From UBA4732 sp002404095 (GTDB lineage: Bacteria > Planctomycetota > Planctomycetia > Gemmatales > Gemmataceae): 64,000 bases of DNA. Every line of letters starts with the position of its first letter. Position 1 is the stretch's first letter. The notes under the pieces are model-generated. The model was not told where the DNA came from. It saw only the letters and a list, made by a program, of their open reading frames with translations, and did no database searches. Positions 52,414-61,338 of this stretch are shown here, in pieces. The translations under genes and the position numbers were made by a program. The stretch is from contig DAIPWT010000004.1 in the NCBI GenBank assembly GCA_036783645.1, positions 39,549 to 103,548 of the forward strand. The letters run 5' to 3'.

Positions 52414-53694
52414 ATGACTATCCTCCCCGCCGTGTCCGACCTCGCCGCTTACTGCTTAGACGTGGCCCGCCGCGCTCGCGCGGCAGCGCGGATGCTGGCC
52501 ATCACTTCCGCCGCACAAAAAGACGCCTGGTTGTACGCCGCCGCCAAGGCTCTGATCGAGCGAAATGCCGAGATCCTTGCCGCGAACGAAAAAGACGCAA
52601 CCGCCGCCATAGGGGCCGGTCTGACCGCGGCCCAACTGGATCGCCTGCGGCTGACGCCGGCCCGATTGCGCGGCGCCGCCAATGGCTTGCGTGAGATCGC
52701 CGCCCTGCCCGATCCGGTGGGACAAATCCGTTCCAGCACGGTGCGGCCCAACGGCTTGGAAGTCCACAAAGTCGGCGCCCCGCTCGGCGTGATCTTCTTC
52801 ATCTATGAATCGCGGCCTAATGTGACGGTGGACGCGGCGGGCCTCTGCGTCAAAAGCGGCAACGCCGTCATCCTGCGCGGCGGCCGCGAGGCGTTCCATT
52901 CCAACGCCGCCTTGCATCAGATTCTGGCGGACTGTCTCGCCGACGCCGGCCTGCCGGCCGACGCGGTTCAATTGGTGACGACGACGGATCGGGCAGCCGT
53001 GGGACATTTTCTAAAGCTCAATGAGTGGATCGACCTTGCCATCCCGCGCGGCGGCGAAGGGCTTATCCGGCGAGTGGCCGAGGAAGCGCGGATGCCGGTC
53101 CTCAAGCACTACAAAGGCAATTGCCATGTCTATGTAGAGAAGAGCGCCGACCTGGAAAAGGCGGAAGCCATCGTGGTCAACGGCAAGTGTCAACGGCCGG
53201 GCGTTTGCAATGCGGTGGAGAGTTTGCTGGTCGATGCGGCTGTGGCGCCGGCCTTCCTTCCGCGCATCGCCGCGGCGCTGCGGAAGCGCGGGGTTGAGTT
53301 GCGCGGCTGCCCGATCACGCGCGAGTACGTCCCGGACGCCATCGCCGCCACGGAGGAAGACTTCGCGGCCGAGTATCTCGACCTCATTCTCTCCGTCAAG
53401 GTGGTAAATAACTTGGATGAGGCGGTCGCCCATATTAATCGGTACGGATCGGGTCACACCGACGCCATCGTGACGAATGACTTGACGGCGGCGCGGCGTT
53501 TCACGGCGGCCGTCGATTCGGCGGCCGTGATGGTCAACGCCAGCACACGCTTCAATGACGGCGGCGAGCTGGGCCTCGGTGCGGAAATCGGCATCAGCAC
53601 GGATAAATTTCATGCGCGCGGCCCGTGTGGTTTGTTAGAATTAACCAGCTATAAATACGTTGTCTATGGGGAAGGTCAGGTGCGCGGGGAATGA
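52414..53694 (+). CDS. proA: Gamma-glutamyl phosphate reductase
   Basis: 426 residues of the aldehyde dehydrogenase-like ProA family. FFIYESRPNVTVDAAGLC and GNAVILRGGREAFHSN are typical, and the catalytic Cys lies in NGKCQRPGVCNAVESLL (about 255). It reduces gamma-glutamyl phosphate with NADPH in proline synthesis. proB is not nearby. Proline and c-di-AMP both take part in osmotic balance, so the cdaA-cdaR-proA order may be meaningful, but that is inference. Confidence 0.93.
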   Translation: MTILPAVSDLAAYCLDVARRARAAARMLAITSAAQKDAWLYAAAKALIERNAEILAANEKDATAAIGAGLTAAQLDRLRLTPARLRGAANGLREIAALPDPVGQIRSSTVRPNGLEVHKVGAPLGVIFFIYESRPNVTVDAAGLCVKSGNAVILRGGREAFHSNAALHQILADCLADAGLPADAVQLVTTTDRAAVGHFLKLNEWIDLAIPRGGEGLIRRVAEEARMPVLKHYKGNCHVYVEKSADLEKAEAIVVNGKCQRPGVCNAVESLLVDAAVAPAFLPRIAAALRKRGVELRGCPITREYVPDAIAATEEDFAAEYLDLILSVKVVNNLDEAVAHINRYGSGHTDAIVTNDLTAARRFTAAVDSAAVMVNASTRFNDGGELGLGAEIGISTDKFHARGPCGLLELTSYKYVVYGEGQVRGE

Positions 53695-53696
53695 CG

Positions 53697-53772
53697 GGCG
53701 AGCCGGGTCGCGTAAGCGCCCGGAGTTTCGTGGAGAAAACAAACTCCGGGCGCTTACGCGACCCGGCTCGCC
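53697..53772. repeat. Family B palindrome
   Basis: Second full copy, two bases after the proA stop codon, with the same arms as 51293-51372 but a different loop. Confidence 0.85.
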
Positions 53773-53798
53773 AAAAGAAGCCAAATGTCGCAGAGCAA

Positions 53799-55385
53799 AT
53801 GGAAATGCACGCCGTGATGATACTGGTCGTCGTTTTGCCGGCGCTAATGGCCGCGACCTTCCTCCTATTGGTACGCCATTGGCGGCGTCGGCAGATGCTG
53901 CGCGACGAGTTGTCGCCGATCAGCCGGCAACACATCGACCTTTATCAGGGCGTACAGCTCAGTGAATCGGCCGTCGAATCGGCCAAGAGCCGCTTCCGGG
54001 ATTTGCTCGAACGCGGCGAGGTCGAAGCGGTCGAATCCAGCCTGCGCGCCGGAATGCTGTACGTCGTCCAGGTGCGGGCGCTGGCCGAACTCGGCACCGA
54101 CGACGCCGGCCGCATTCTCGAACGCCAGCTTCAACGGCGCCTGACCACCGACGCCATCGAACAGGCATGGTACTGGATCGACCTGGCCAACGGCCTTCGT
54201 AGCCTCAACCGCGCCCAGAGCTTGCCGCCGCTGCTCCGCTGCGCCGAGTCCGCGGGCGAACTGCCGTTGGGACACTTTTTCGCCGCCGAAACGATCTGTT
54301 TCCTTGGTTTCGCCGGCTACCTGCGCCAGGCCGACACGCCGCTCGGCCGCGCCGCCTTGCGTGTGCTGCATCGCGCCCTGGAAGGGCTGCGTTTCGGCGT
54401 TCAGCCGACGTTGATGGCGGAAGCGCGGGCCGGGGAAATGGTCGAGACGCTTTGGGACCACCGCGATAAGCACGTCGATCCGCTGGTGGTGCGCGTGTTC
54501 GTGGAAGCGCTGCGCGTGCTGCGAAGGGCGCCTCACGCCGAAGCGGTCCTGGCCGGCGAAGCCTCCGAACAAGAGGCGTTCGGCTGGCAGATGTCGCGCC
54601 TGGCGGCCCTTGAGTCGGTCCTGACGGAATATCTCGTGGATGCGGCGGCCGCGCTTGTCGCGCGGCTTCGCCGTGCGTCGGCCGGTGAGCAGCGCGACCT
54701 CTTGTTGGCTCTGATCGACTTGCGCGCCGAGACGGCGCCGGCCGTGCTTCCGCTGCTGGCGCAACCACGCTTCGCGCACGCCGAGCTGGCGCTGGAGAGC
54801 CTGGTTTGGTCGTCCGACGCCCTCGTCGGGCCGGCCCTTCGTGAAATGGCGTTTCGGTGCGTGCCGGTGTTGCGGCGCAGCCAGCGGCGCCGTTCCGCCC
54901 TACCGCCGCTACGGCCGTCAGCGCCGCCGGACTTTCCGTATTGTGCGCTGTTACGGGCGCTGCGCGGCAGTTCCGAGCCGGCGACCGAAGACTTCCTTCT
55001 CCTGGCCGCGCGCGATTGGGATCCGACGCATCGGGTCGCCGCCGTCAGCAGTCTGGGCTGGTGGGAACCGCGGCAGCGCGCTCTGGTCCGGTTGACGTTG
55101 CAGGACGCGCGACGCGACCCGAACCCGGACGTGCGCCACGCCGCCCGCGCTGCCCTGGCCCGCCTGGGCGAACGCCAGTCGCTCCAGTGGTTCCGCCAAA
55201 CTTTAACCAGTGAAGACCCGCAACGCATTCACGAGGCCATCCAGGCCATAGCCGTGGAAGGCTTAACGCTGCTCTGGCCCGACCTCGACCGCCTTGCCGA
55301 CGCCGAAGACGCCGACGTTTCGCAGCACGCCCGCGAAGCGCTCGAGCGCTTGAGCGAGGAAATGGACTTCGGCCGCCGTCGATAG
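53799..55385 (+). CDS. HEAT-repeat-like membrane-anchored protein
   Basis: 528 residues. An N-terminal transmembrane helix (VMILVVVLPALMAATFLLLV) is followed by many alpha-helical hairpins, for example RRDPNPDVRHAARAALARLG and DADVSQHAREALERLSEE, which resemble HEAT/armadillo repeats. It probably serves as a scaffold facing the cytoplasm or periplasm. The ATG at 53799 is chosen because the upstream in-frame extension is only the family B palindrome. PlsC starts 6 bases downstream. No specific function is recognised. Confidence 0.7.
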   Translation: MEMHAVMILVVVLPALMAATFLLLVRHWRRRQMLRDELSPISRQHIDLYQGVQLSESAVESAKSRFRDLLERGEVEAVESSLRAGMLYVVQVRALAELGTDDAGRILERQLQRRLTTDAIEQAWYWIDLANGLRSLNRAQSLPPLLRCAESAGELPLGHFFAAETICFLGFAGYLRQADTPLGRAALRVLHRALEGLRFGVQPTLMAEARAGEMVETLWDHRDKHVDPLVVRVFVEALRVLRRAPHAEAVLAGEASEQEAFGWQMSRLAALESVLTEYLVDAAAALVARLRRASAGEQRDLLLALIDLRAETAPAVLPLLAQPRFAHAELALESLVWSSDALVGPALREMAFRCVPVLRRSQRRRSALPPLRPSAPPDFPYCALLRALRGSSEPATEDFLLLAARDWDPTHRVAAVSSLGWWEPRQRALVRLTLQDARRDPNPDVRHAARAALARLGERQSLQWFRQTLTSEDPQRIHEAIQAIAVEGLTLLWPDLDRLADAEDADVSQHAREALERLSEEMDFGRRR

Positions 55386-55391
55386 GAGATT

Positions 55392-56594
55392 ATGAACCGA
55401 CAACCGTTCCAGATCCCGCCCCAGGCGTGGGATCCGAAGCTCGCGCCTTGGCTGGTCCGCCTGTGGCGGCCCATGCGCCGCCGCACCCTCCGCCACACCC
55501 AAAGATTGACACCGATCGAGGTTCGCGGCGCGGAGCCGGTTCGCAAGGCTCTGGACGAAGGCGCCGGCGTACTCATCACGCCCAACCATTCCTTCCACTA
55601 TGACTCCTACGTCCTGATGGAGGCGGCGGAGCAGCTCGGCCGACCGCCGCACGTCATGGCGGCCTGGCAGGTCTTCGCCCAGGGCGGCCGCCTCCAGAGC
55701 TGGGTCATGCAGAAACACGGTTGTTTCAGTATCGACCGGGAAGGCTCCGACATGCGCGCCTTCCGCTTGGCCGTGGAACTCCTCAAGGACAGCCCGCATC
55801 CGCTCGTCATCTTTCCCGAAGGGGAAATCTACCACACTAACGACCGCGTCACCCCTTTCCGCGAGGGCGCGGCCGCCATCGCCCTGGCCGCCGCCAAGAA
55901 AGCCACACGACGGATCGTCTGCGTCCCCTGCGCCTTAAAGTGCTGGTACACCACCGACCCCACGCCTTCCCTGCTCGACCTAATGGAACGGCTGGAACGG
56001 CGGCTGTTGTTGCGGCCGCAAGCCGACCGCCCTCTCGCCGAGCGCGTCTACCGCTTCGCCGAGGCGATTCTTTCCTTAAAAGAGTTGGAATATCTCGGAC
56101 ATCCGCAATCGGGGACGTTGCCCGAGCGCATCGCCCGGATGAAGGAAGCCATTCTCACGCGGCTGGAGCAGCGCTACGGCCTCGCCGCGGGCGCCGGCAC
56201 GGTCCCCGAGCGGATCAAGGAGGTCCGCCGTCGCATCATCAAGCGCCAGGAACAGGCCGATCTGACCGACGCCGACCGCAAGCAATTGGTTGACGACCTG
56301 GAAGATGTATTCGGCGTCGTGCAGCTGTTCAGCTACCCAGGCAATTACGTCGCCGAAAGGCCGAGCATCGAGCGGCTGGCGGAGACGCTCGATAAGTTCG
56401 AGGAGGACGTGCTGGGGGAGGATTTGCCCGCCATCCGCGGTACGCGCCGCGTCGTCGTCTCCTTCGGCGAGCCGGTCGAGGTTCCACGTGAGCGCGGGCG
56501 GAAGGACGCCGTGGCGTATTGGACCGACGACCTGGAAAACCGTGTACAGGCGCTGCTGGACGGACTCAACGCCGAACAAAATGCTCACTCTTGA
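55392..56594 (+). CDS. PlsC-like phospholipid acyltransferase
   Basis: 400 residues. The acyltransferase motifs are NHSFHYDSY (HX4D, about 59-67) and FPEGEIYHTND (about 138). The enzyme likely transfers an acyl group to lysophosphatidate or a related acceptor at the inner membrane. The long C-terminal extension (after about 250) is helical and unusual for PlsC. It is cotranscribed with the HEAT-like gene (6-base gap). Confidence 0.83.
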   Translation: MNRQPFQIPPQAWDPKLAPWLVRLWRPMRRRTLRHTQRLTPIEVRGAEPVRKALDEGAGVLITPNHSFHYDSYVLMEAAEQLGRPPHVMAAWQVFAQGGRLQSWVMQKHGCFSIDREGSDMRAFRLAVELLKDSPHPLVIFPEGEIYHTNDRVTPFREGAAAIALAAAKKATRRIVCVPCALKCWYTTDPTPSLLDLMERLERRLLLRPQADRPLAERVYRFAEAILSLKELEYLGHPQSGTLPERIARMKEAILTRLEQRYGLAAGAGTVPERIKEVRRRIIKRQEQADLTDADRKQLVDDLEDVFGVVQLFSYPGNYVAERPSIERLAETLDKFEEDVLGEDLPAIRGTRRVVVSFGEPVEVPRERGRKDAVAYWTDDLENRVQALLDGLNAEQNAHS

Positions 56595-56626
56595 CGCCCC
56601 CTTCCCCGACGCGAGCAAGGCTTCCG

Positions 56627-57799
56627 ATGCTGGAACTCCGCGACGTTTCCAAGTCCTTCGGCGGCACTGCGGTGCTGCGGCCCACCACCCTGACCGTGGA
56701 GCCGGGCCGAACCACCGTGCTGATCGGCGCCAGCGGTTGCGGAAAATCGACGCTGCTGCGCATCATGGTCGGCCTCATCCCGCCCGACACTGGCTCCGTC
56801 CGCTTCGAGGGCGAGGAGGTGACGCCGGCTAACGCCATGGCCCTGCGCGGGCTGGATCGCGGGTCGGTGCAGGTCACCGATCTGTTTTCGACCGATGCGG
56901 AAATCAAATACTATCACCTGCGCGTGCTGGAAGACGACCTCGGCTTTTTCCCCTCCTACTATGCCGTGCTGCTCTCCCGCGACGACCTGGCCGAGCGGGC
57001 GCCGGCCGCCGCCGAGTCGCTGCACACGCTCGAGAACCTGATCGACAACGACGAAATGGTGGAACTAAACGCGCGGGTCAAAATGGACCGCGTCAGCGAG
57101 ACGCGGGCCGCGGCCGAGTTCCTCAACCGCAAGACCGACCTGGCGATCCCGATTCCCGAAGACACGGTCTGGGAAGTTTGGAAAGGCCGCTTCGTCAAGT
57201 TCCTCCAGAATACGGAGGAGCATTTGTTCCTGGTGGCCGTCTCCCTGACGGCGGCGGTGCTAATCGCCATACCGCTGGGGGTCTGGGCCTACAAGCGGCC
57301 GCGGCTGGGCAAGTACATCCTGGGCGTCGTCGGCGTCATCCAGACGCTGCCGTCGCTGGCCGTGCTGGTCTTTCTCATCCCGCTGCTCGGTCTGGGGGCG
57401 GCGCCCGCCATCGTGGCACTGTTCCTGTACAGCCTGCTGCCGATCGTGCGCAACACGTACACGGGCTTGCAGGAGATGCCGGCCAACTTGCGCGAGTCGG
57501 CGCTGGTGCTGGGTCTACCGGCGCGGTTCCGGCTGTGGCGGGTGGAACTGCCGCTGGCGTCGCGGTCGATCCTGTCGGGCGTGAAGACGGCGGCGGTAAT
57601 CAACGTCGGCACGGCCACGCTCGGCGCGCTGATCGGCGCCGGCGGCTACGGCCAACCGATTATCACCGGCATCCGCCTGGACGACATTGGGCTGATCCTC
57701 CAGGGCGCCATCCCGGCCGCAGTGCTGGCCCTATTAGTGCAGGGACTGTTCTCGCTGGCCGAACGCTGGGTCGTGCCGCAAGGCTTGCTGATAAAGTAA
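56627..57799 (+). CDS. Chimeric osmoprotectant ABC transporter gene (ATPase start, binding-protein end, permease)
   Basis: 390 residues from ATG 56627. Residues about 1-78 are the start of an OpuCA-type ATPase with Walker A GASGCGKST, but signature, Walker B and the rest are missing. Residues about 80-178 are the C-terminal half of a glycine-betaine-type binding protein (TDLFSTDAEIKYYHLRVLE). Residues about 195-390 are a complete OpuCB-like permease (LGVVGVIQTLPSLAVLVFLI and GALIGAGGYGQPI). The join near base 56855 is in frame. It looks like the product of a deletion that fused two genes. It may have lost transport function. Confidence 0.7.
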   Translation: MLELRDVSKSFGGTAVLRPTTLTVEPGRTTVLIGASGCGKSTLLRIMVGLIPPDTGSVRFEGEEVTPANAMALRGLDRGSVQVTDLFSTDAEIKYYHLRVLEDDLGFFPSYYAVLLSRDDLAERAPAAAESLHTLENLIDNDEMVELNARVKMDRVSETRAAAEFLNRKTDLAIPIPEDTVWEVWKGRFVKFLQNTEEHLFLVAVSLTAAVLIAIPLGVWAYKRPRLGKYILGVVGVIQTLPSLAVLVFLIPLLGLGAAPAIVALFLYSLLPIVRNTYTGLQEMPANLRESALVLGLPARFRLWRVELPLASRSILSGVKTAAVINVGTATLGALIGAGGYGQPIITGIRLDDIGLILQGAIPAAVLALLVQGLFSLAERWVVPQGLLIK

Positions 57800-57969
57800 G
57801 GACCGCTCCTTCGGCTTCCTGCTCGTAGAGGATGGAACGAAAACCGGCCCGGAAACCATTCGTTGGGCTGCCGGGCTGGCCACACAGGAGAACACCGACA
57901 AACGGGGCCGGCCTGCGTCCTTCAGGGCGGAAATGGGACGCGGCCGGTCCGAAAGGTTCCTTTCCCTCC

Positions 57970-58545
57970 TTAGTTGATCTTGTACAGCGAAAGAATAATA
58001 CTCGGGATGGTGGCTTCGCCCTTTGGCGACGTGGCGACGATGCCCAGGCCCTTGCCGGGCGCGCTGGCCGAAATAGCCACATTCAGCACGTCGCCCTTCT
58101 TACATTCGGCGATGCCCTGGCTGACCAGCACGGTGGTGAACTTCGGATCCTGGACGGCCTGGCGGCAGCCTGAATTGTCCACGTCCTTGCCGTTCTGTTT
58201 CAGCCAGACGTCCAGGTAGTCTTCGGCGTCGCCCGTCTCCTTGCCCACCTGGATCGCGGCCACGACGAAGTAAACGCCATCGGCGTCCACGGTGATCTCG
58301 TCGGGTTTCGCCTTGGGGTCGTGCGTGAGCCCGCTGAGGGCGTCGTTGTTCTCCATCTGTACAATGAGCGGGGCGCCTTCCTTGGGCCGCTGCGTCGTCA
58401 TGCTGGAAAGCTGGGCGTAAATAGGCCCTGCTTTAGCCACGGCCGGCTCGGCGTGTACGGGGCGGCCCATGCTGGCTACGTACAGCGTGGCGACCACGGC
58501 GCCGGCGACCATTGCCAAGGATGCGGCCAGGGTGCGGATCTTCAT
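57970..58545 (-). CDS. Secreted C1q/TNF-like jelly-roll protein
   Basis: 191 residues with a signal peptide (LAASLAMVAGAVVATLYVAS). The rest is beta-rich with a C1q-like pattern: GVYFVVAAIQV, DYLDVWLKQNGKDV and TIPSIILSLYKIN at the end. It likely forms a trimeric extracellular or periplasmic module; the ligand is unknown. Two Cys residues (SGCRQAV, AECKKGD) could form a disulfide. The gene is monocistronic. Confidence 0.65.
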   Translation of the reverse strand: MKIRTLAASLAMVAGAVVATLYVASMGRPVHAEPAVAKAGPIYAQLSSMTTQRPKEGAPLIVQMENNDALSGLTHDPKAKPDEITVDADGVYFVVAAIQVGKETGDAEDYLDVWLKQNGKDVDNSGCRQAVQDPKFTTVLVSQGIAECKKGDVLNVAISASAPGKGLGIVATSPKGEATIPSIILSLYKIN

Positions 58546-58838
58546 GAACGTCCCTCTGGTTGTGGGCTTCCCTTCCTAACGGCGCGCACCGTCACGTCGA
58601 ATGTGACGCGCCAACCGCCGAACGCTGGCGTGTTGGGGAGAAGCCGCTTGTGATGATGAGACGTTTCTGCGAACGCAACCTTGGTGCCAATCGGCTGTTT
58701 TCTCGAAATATCGCTTAAATGCCGCAAAATATGCACATTGGGAAGAGGCGCCCTCTACCCTCCGCTCTTCACGGTTGCCCGCAAGAGCGGCAATGACCGC
58801 CGCGCCTCCAAGCAAGAAGGGGGCTTCTGGGTACCGGA

Positions 58839-59207
58839 TTAAGGCGTACCAACGCACAAAGCGAAGGCCGAACTGATATCGTCCATGTCGTCGTCTGTTA
58901 GCGTCCCGAGAAAGCGGATAAACCTCGCTTCTGAGACAGATTTGGTTTGAAAAGCGTCGGTGCCCGAGGGCTTTATCAACCCGTTCAAAGTAGAAGCAGG
59001 CAATTCCACAAACCACGGAAACCCTGTGTAGTGCGGCTTCCAGTCGGTGATGGGGACAACCATACGCAGAGGCAGGCGGCCGATCGTGTCCATGCTGACC
59101 ACGACAGCCGGCCGGCTTTTCCGAATTTCCGCCCCAACAGCAGGGTCGAAATCGACTAGCCAGACCTCACCGCGTTTCGGCGCTGGCGCTGTCGCCATAA
59201 AAGTCAT
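58839..59207 (-). CDS. MazF/PemK-type endoribonuclease toxin
   Basis: 122 residues. The fold is clear from KRGEVWLVDFDPAVGAEIRK then SRPAVVVSMD and VVPITDWKP, and the C-terminal SVSEARFIRFLGTL with a FALCVG ending. MazF-like toxins cut mRNA or tRNA at specific sequences. The start is ATG 59207 or 59198 (nine bases later); both overlap the antitoxin gene by more than 30 bases, so translation is coupled. Catalytic Arg/Ser residues appear intact. Confidence 0.85.
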   Translation of the reverse strand: MTFMATAPAPKRGEVWLVDFDPAVGAEIRKSRPAVVVSMDTIGRLPLRMVVPITDWKPHYTGFPWFVELPASTLNGLIKPSGTDAFQTKSVSEARFIRFLGTLTDDDMDDISSAFALCVGTP

Positions 59208-59373
59208 CCTTGCCGTAAGCCTCGAAGGCGGTCAATTCCGGATTATTGCGATAGTCTTTTTCCGCGACGACGGCGGCCGCTTCCATGATCGCGTCGCGCT
59301 CCGCCGCCGGAAGTTTCCGCAATTCCGCCGCCGTCCACCTCTTGGTCGTGGTTGGCGTTTTCTCTGTGCGCAT
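59167..59373 (-). CDS. Antitoxin of the MazF pair
   Basis: 68 residues, lysine/alanine rich at the N-terminus (TAAELRKLPAAERDAIME), acidic at the C-terminus. It precedes and overlaps the MazF gene, the usual order. The family is not recognised, so the function rests on context. Confidence 0.7.
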   Translation of the reverse strand: MRTEKTPTTTKRWTAAELRKLPAAERDAIMEAAAVVAEKDYRNNPELTAFEAYGKDDFYGDSASAETR

Positions 59374-59409
59374 GGCTCATTTCCCTCGCATGACGGTCTT
59401 CAGAATATC

Positions 59410-61314
59410 CTAACATGACTTGGCGTCTTTCACCAGCAACTCATTGATCCGCCGGGCAAACGCCGTGGGGTCTTTGACCTTGGACCCCTCCGCAATCACC
59501 GCTTGTTCGTACAAAAGCCGGCCGTAGTCCTCGACGCGCGGGTCATCCGCGTTTTTCTCATACAGGTCGCGCATCGCTTCGACGGCAGGGTGTTCGCCGT
59601 TCAGCTCCAGGATGCGCCGCGAACCGGCGGCCTCGTCACCGCGACCCATGCGTTGCATCAGCCGTTCCAGGTGGGCCGTCGCTTCGCCCTCGCCGGCCAC
59701 TAGACATGCAGCGCTCTCCTTCAGCCGGCTCGACAGGCGTACGTCGCTCACCTCCGACAGCTTCGCTTTCAGATGGTCGAACAGTTTCTTGTACTTCTCA
59801 TCGGCTTCGCTCTTTTTCTCCTCCTTTTTGTCGCCATCTATCTCGCCTCGGTCGGCCGCCTGGAGCTTCTTGCCCTTGTATTCGGGCAGGCTGGGAATGA
59901 TGAACTCATCAACCGGGTCAGTCAGCAATAACACGTCCCAGCCGCGGGCGCGGAACGCCTCCAAGTGCGGCGAATGTTCAATCTGTTCGCGCGAATCGCC
60001 AATGAGATAATAAAGTTCCTTTTGCTCCGCCGGCATAGCCTCAATGTACTTCGCCAGCGTGGTGAATTGGCCCGTCTGCGTCTTTATGGACTCGAAAAGG
60101 AGCAAATCGGCCAGCTTGTCGCGGTTGGCCCAGTCGCGGCCGAGGCCTTCCTTCAGGATCGTGCCCAATTCCTTGTAAAACGAGACGTACTTGTCGTAAT
60201 CATGCGTTTTCATGTCCTCCAGGTTGTTGAGAACGGTGCGCACGATGTTTTTCTTGATTTGCTCCAACAGCGGGTTGTGTTGTAGCAATTCGCGCGAGAT
60301 GTTTAACGGCAAGTCGGAGGAATCGACCACGCCGCGGACGAAGCGCAAGTACGGCGGCAACAACTCCTCGCAGCGGTCCATAATAAGGACTCGCTGGATG
60401 TAGAGCCGCAGGCCCGCTTTGAACTCGCCCCATTGCAATTCCATCGGCCGGTGCGAAGGTATGAAAACCAGCACGCGAAATTCATTGGCGCCCTCGGCCG
60501 TATAATGGATAACGCGGGCCGGGTCGGTGAAGTCATTGGCGATCTGCTTGTAAAACTCGTCGTATTCTCCCTTGGTCACTTCGGACTTCGACCGCAGCCA
60601 CAGCGCCTTACGCGAATTCAGCGTCTCCTCGACGACCGCTTTCTTACCGTCTTCCTCTTTCTCCACTTCCATGACGACGGGATGCTCGATGAAGTCGGAG
60701 AACTTCTTGACGATCTGGCGAAGGTGGTATTCGTCCAAAAACTCCTTTTCCTCCGGCTTAAGGTGCAGGATCACGTCGGTACCGCGGCGTTCCTTGCGCA
60801 CGGTTTCCACGACGAAATCGCCCAGGCCGTCCGATTCCCAGCGCACGCCTTCGTCCGGGTCGCCGGCCTGCCGTGACAGAACGGTCACCTTGTCCGCGAC
60901 CATGAAGGCCGAGTAGAAGCCGACGCCGAATTGGCCGATCAGGTCGGGCCGCTCCTTCACTTCCTGGTTGGATTTCAGGTTTTCCAGAAACGCGCGCGTG
61001 CCGGACTTGGCGATGGTGCCCAGGTTTTCCACGGCGCTTTCGCGCGACATGCCGACGCCGTTATCGGAGACGGTGAGCGTATCCTTGTCGCGGTCAACGC
61101 GGATGGTAATTTTCCAATCCTTGTCGCCTTCCAGCTTGTCGTCGTGTTGGAGCGAATCGAATTTGATTTTGTTGATGGCGTCGCTGCCGTTGCTGATTAG
61201 TTCGCGTAGGAAGATTTCCTTATTGGAGTATAGCGAATGGGTGATAATGTGCAGGAGCTGCTTTAACTCCGTTTTGAACTCCATTTTCTCCACTTGGGGA
61301 GCGGCTTGCGTCAT
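59410..61314 (-). CDS. htpG: Molecular chaperone HtpG (Hsp90)
   Basis: 634 residues. The N-terminal ATP-binding domain is evident: LRELISNGSDAINKI (about 38-52), VSDNGVGMSRE, GTIAKSGT and IGQFGVGFYSAFMV. The middle domain contains WGEFKAGLRLYIQRVLIMD and SSDLPLNISRELLQHN. HtpG folds or stabilises client proteins under stress. The start at ATG 61314 is followed by the usual KMEFKTELKQLL. It follows the beta-propeller phosphoesterase gene by 24 bases on the same strand. Confidence 0.95.
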   Translation of the reverse strand: MTQAAPQVEKMEFKTELKQLLHIITHSLYSNKEIFLRELISNGSDAINKIKFDSLQHDDKLEGDKDWKITIRVDRDKDTLTVSDNGVGMSRESAVENLGTIAKSGTRAFLENLKSNQEVKERPDLIGQFGVGFYSAFMVADKVTVLSRQAGDPDEGVRWESDGLGDFVVETVRKERRGTDVILHLKPEEKEFLDEYHLRQIVKKFSDFIEHPVVMEVEKEEDGKKAVVEETLNSRKALWLRSKSEVTKGEYDEFYKQIANDFTDPARVIHYTAEGANEFRVLVFIPSHRPMELQWGEFKAGLRLYIQRVLIMDRCEELLPPYLRFVRGVVDSSDLPLNISRELLQHNPLLEQIKKNIVRTVLNNLEDMKTHDYDKYVSFYKELGTILKEGLGRDWANRDKLADLLLFESIKTQTGQFTTLAKYIEAMPAEQKELYYLIGDSREQIEHSPHLEAFRARGWDVLLLTDPVDEFIIPSLPEYKGKKLQAADRGEIDGDKKEEKKSEADEKYKKLFDHLKAKLSEVSDVRLSSRLKESAACLVAGEGEATAHLERLMQRMGRGDEAAGSRRILELNGEHPAVEAMRDLYEKNADDPRVEDYGRLLYEQAVIAEGSKVKDPTAFARRINELLVKDAKSC

Positions 61315-61338
61315 GGGAAAATCCTCGCTCGTTATGTT

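Noticed and set aside
53691..53798. N-terminal extension of the HEAT-like protein overlapping proA
   Set aside because: The extension is encoded by the family B palindrome and has no protein-like character; a transmembrane start follows at 53799.
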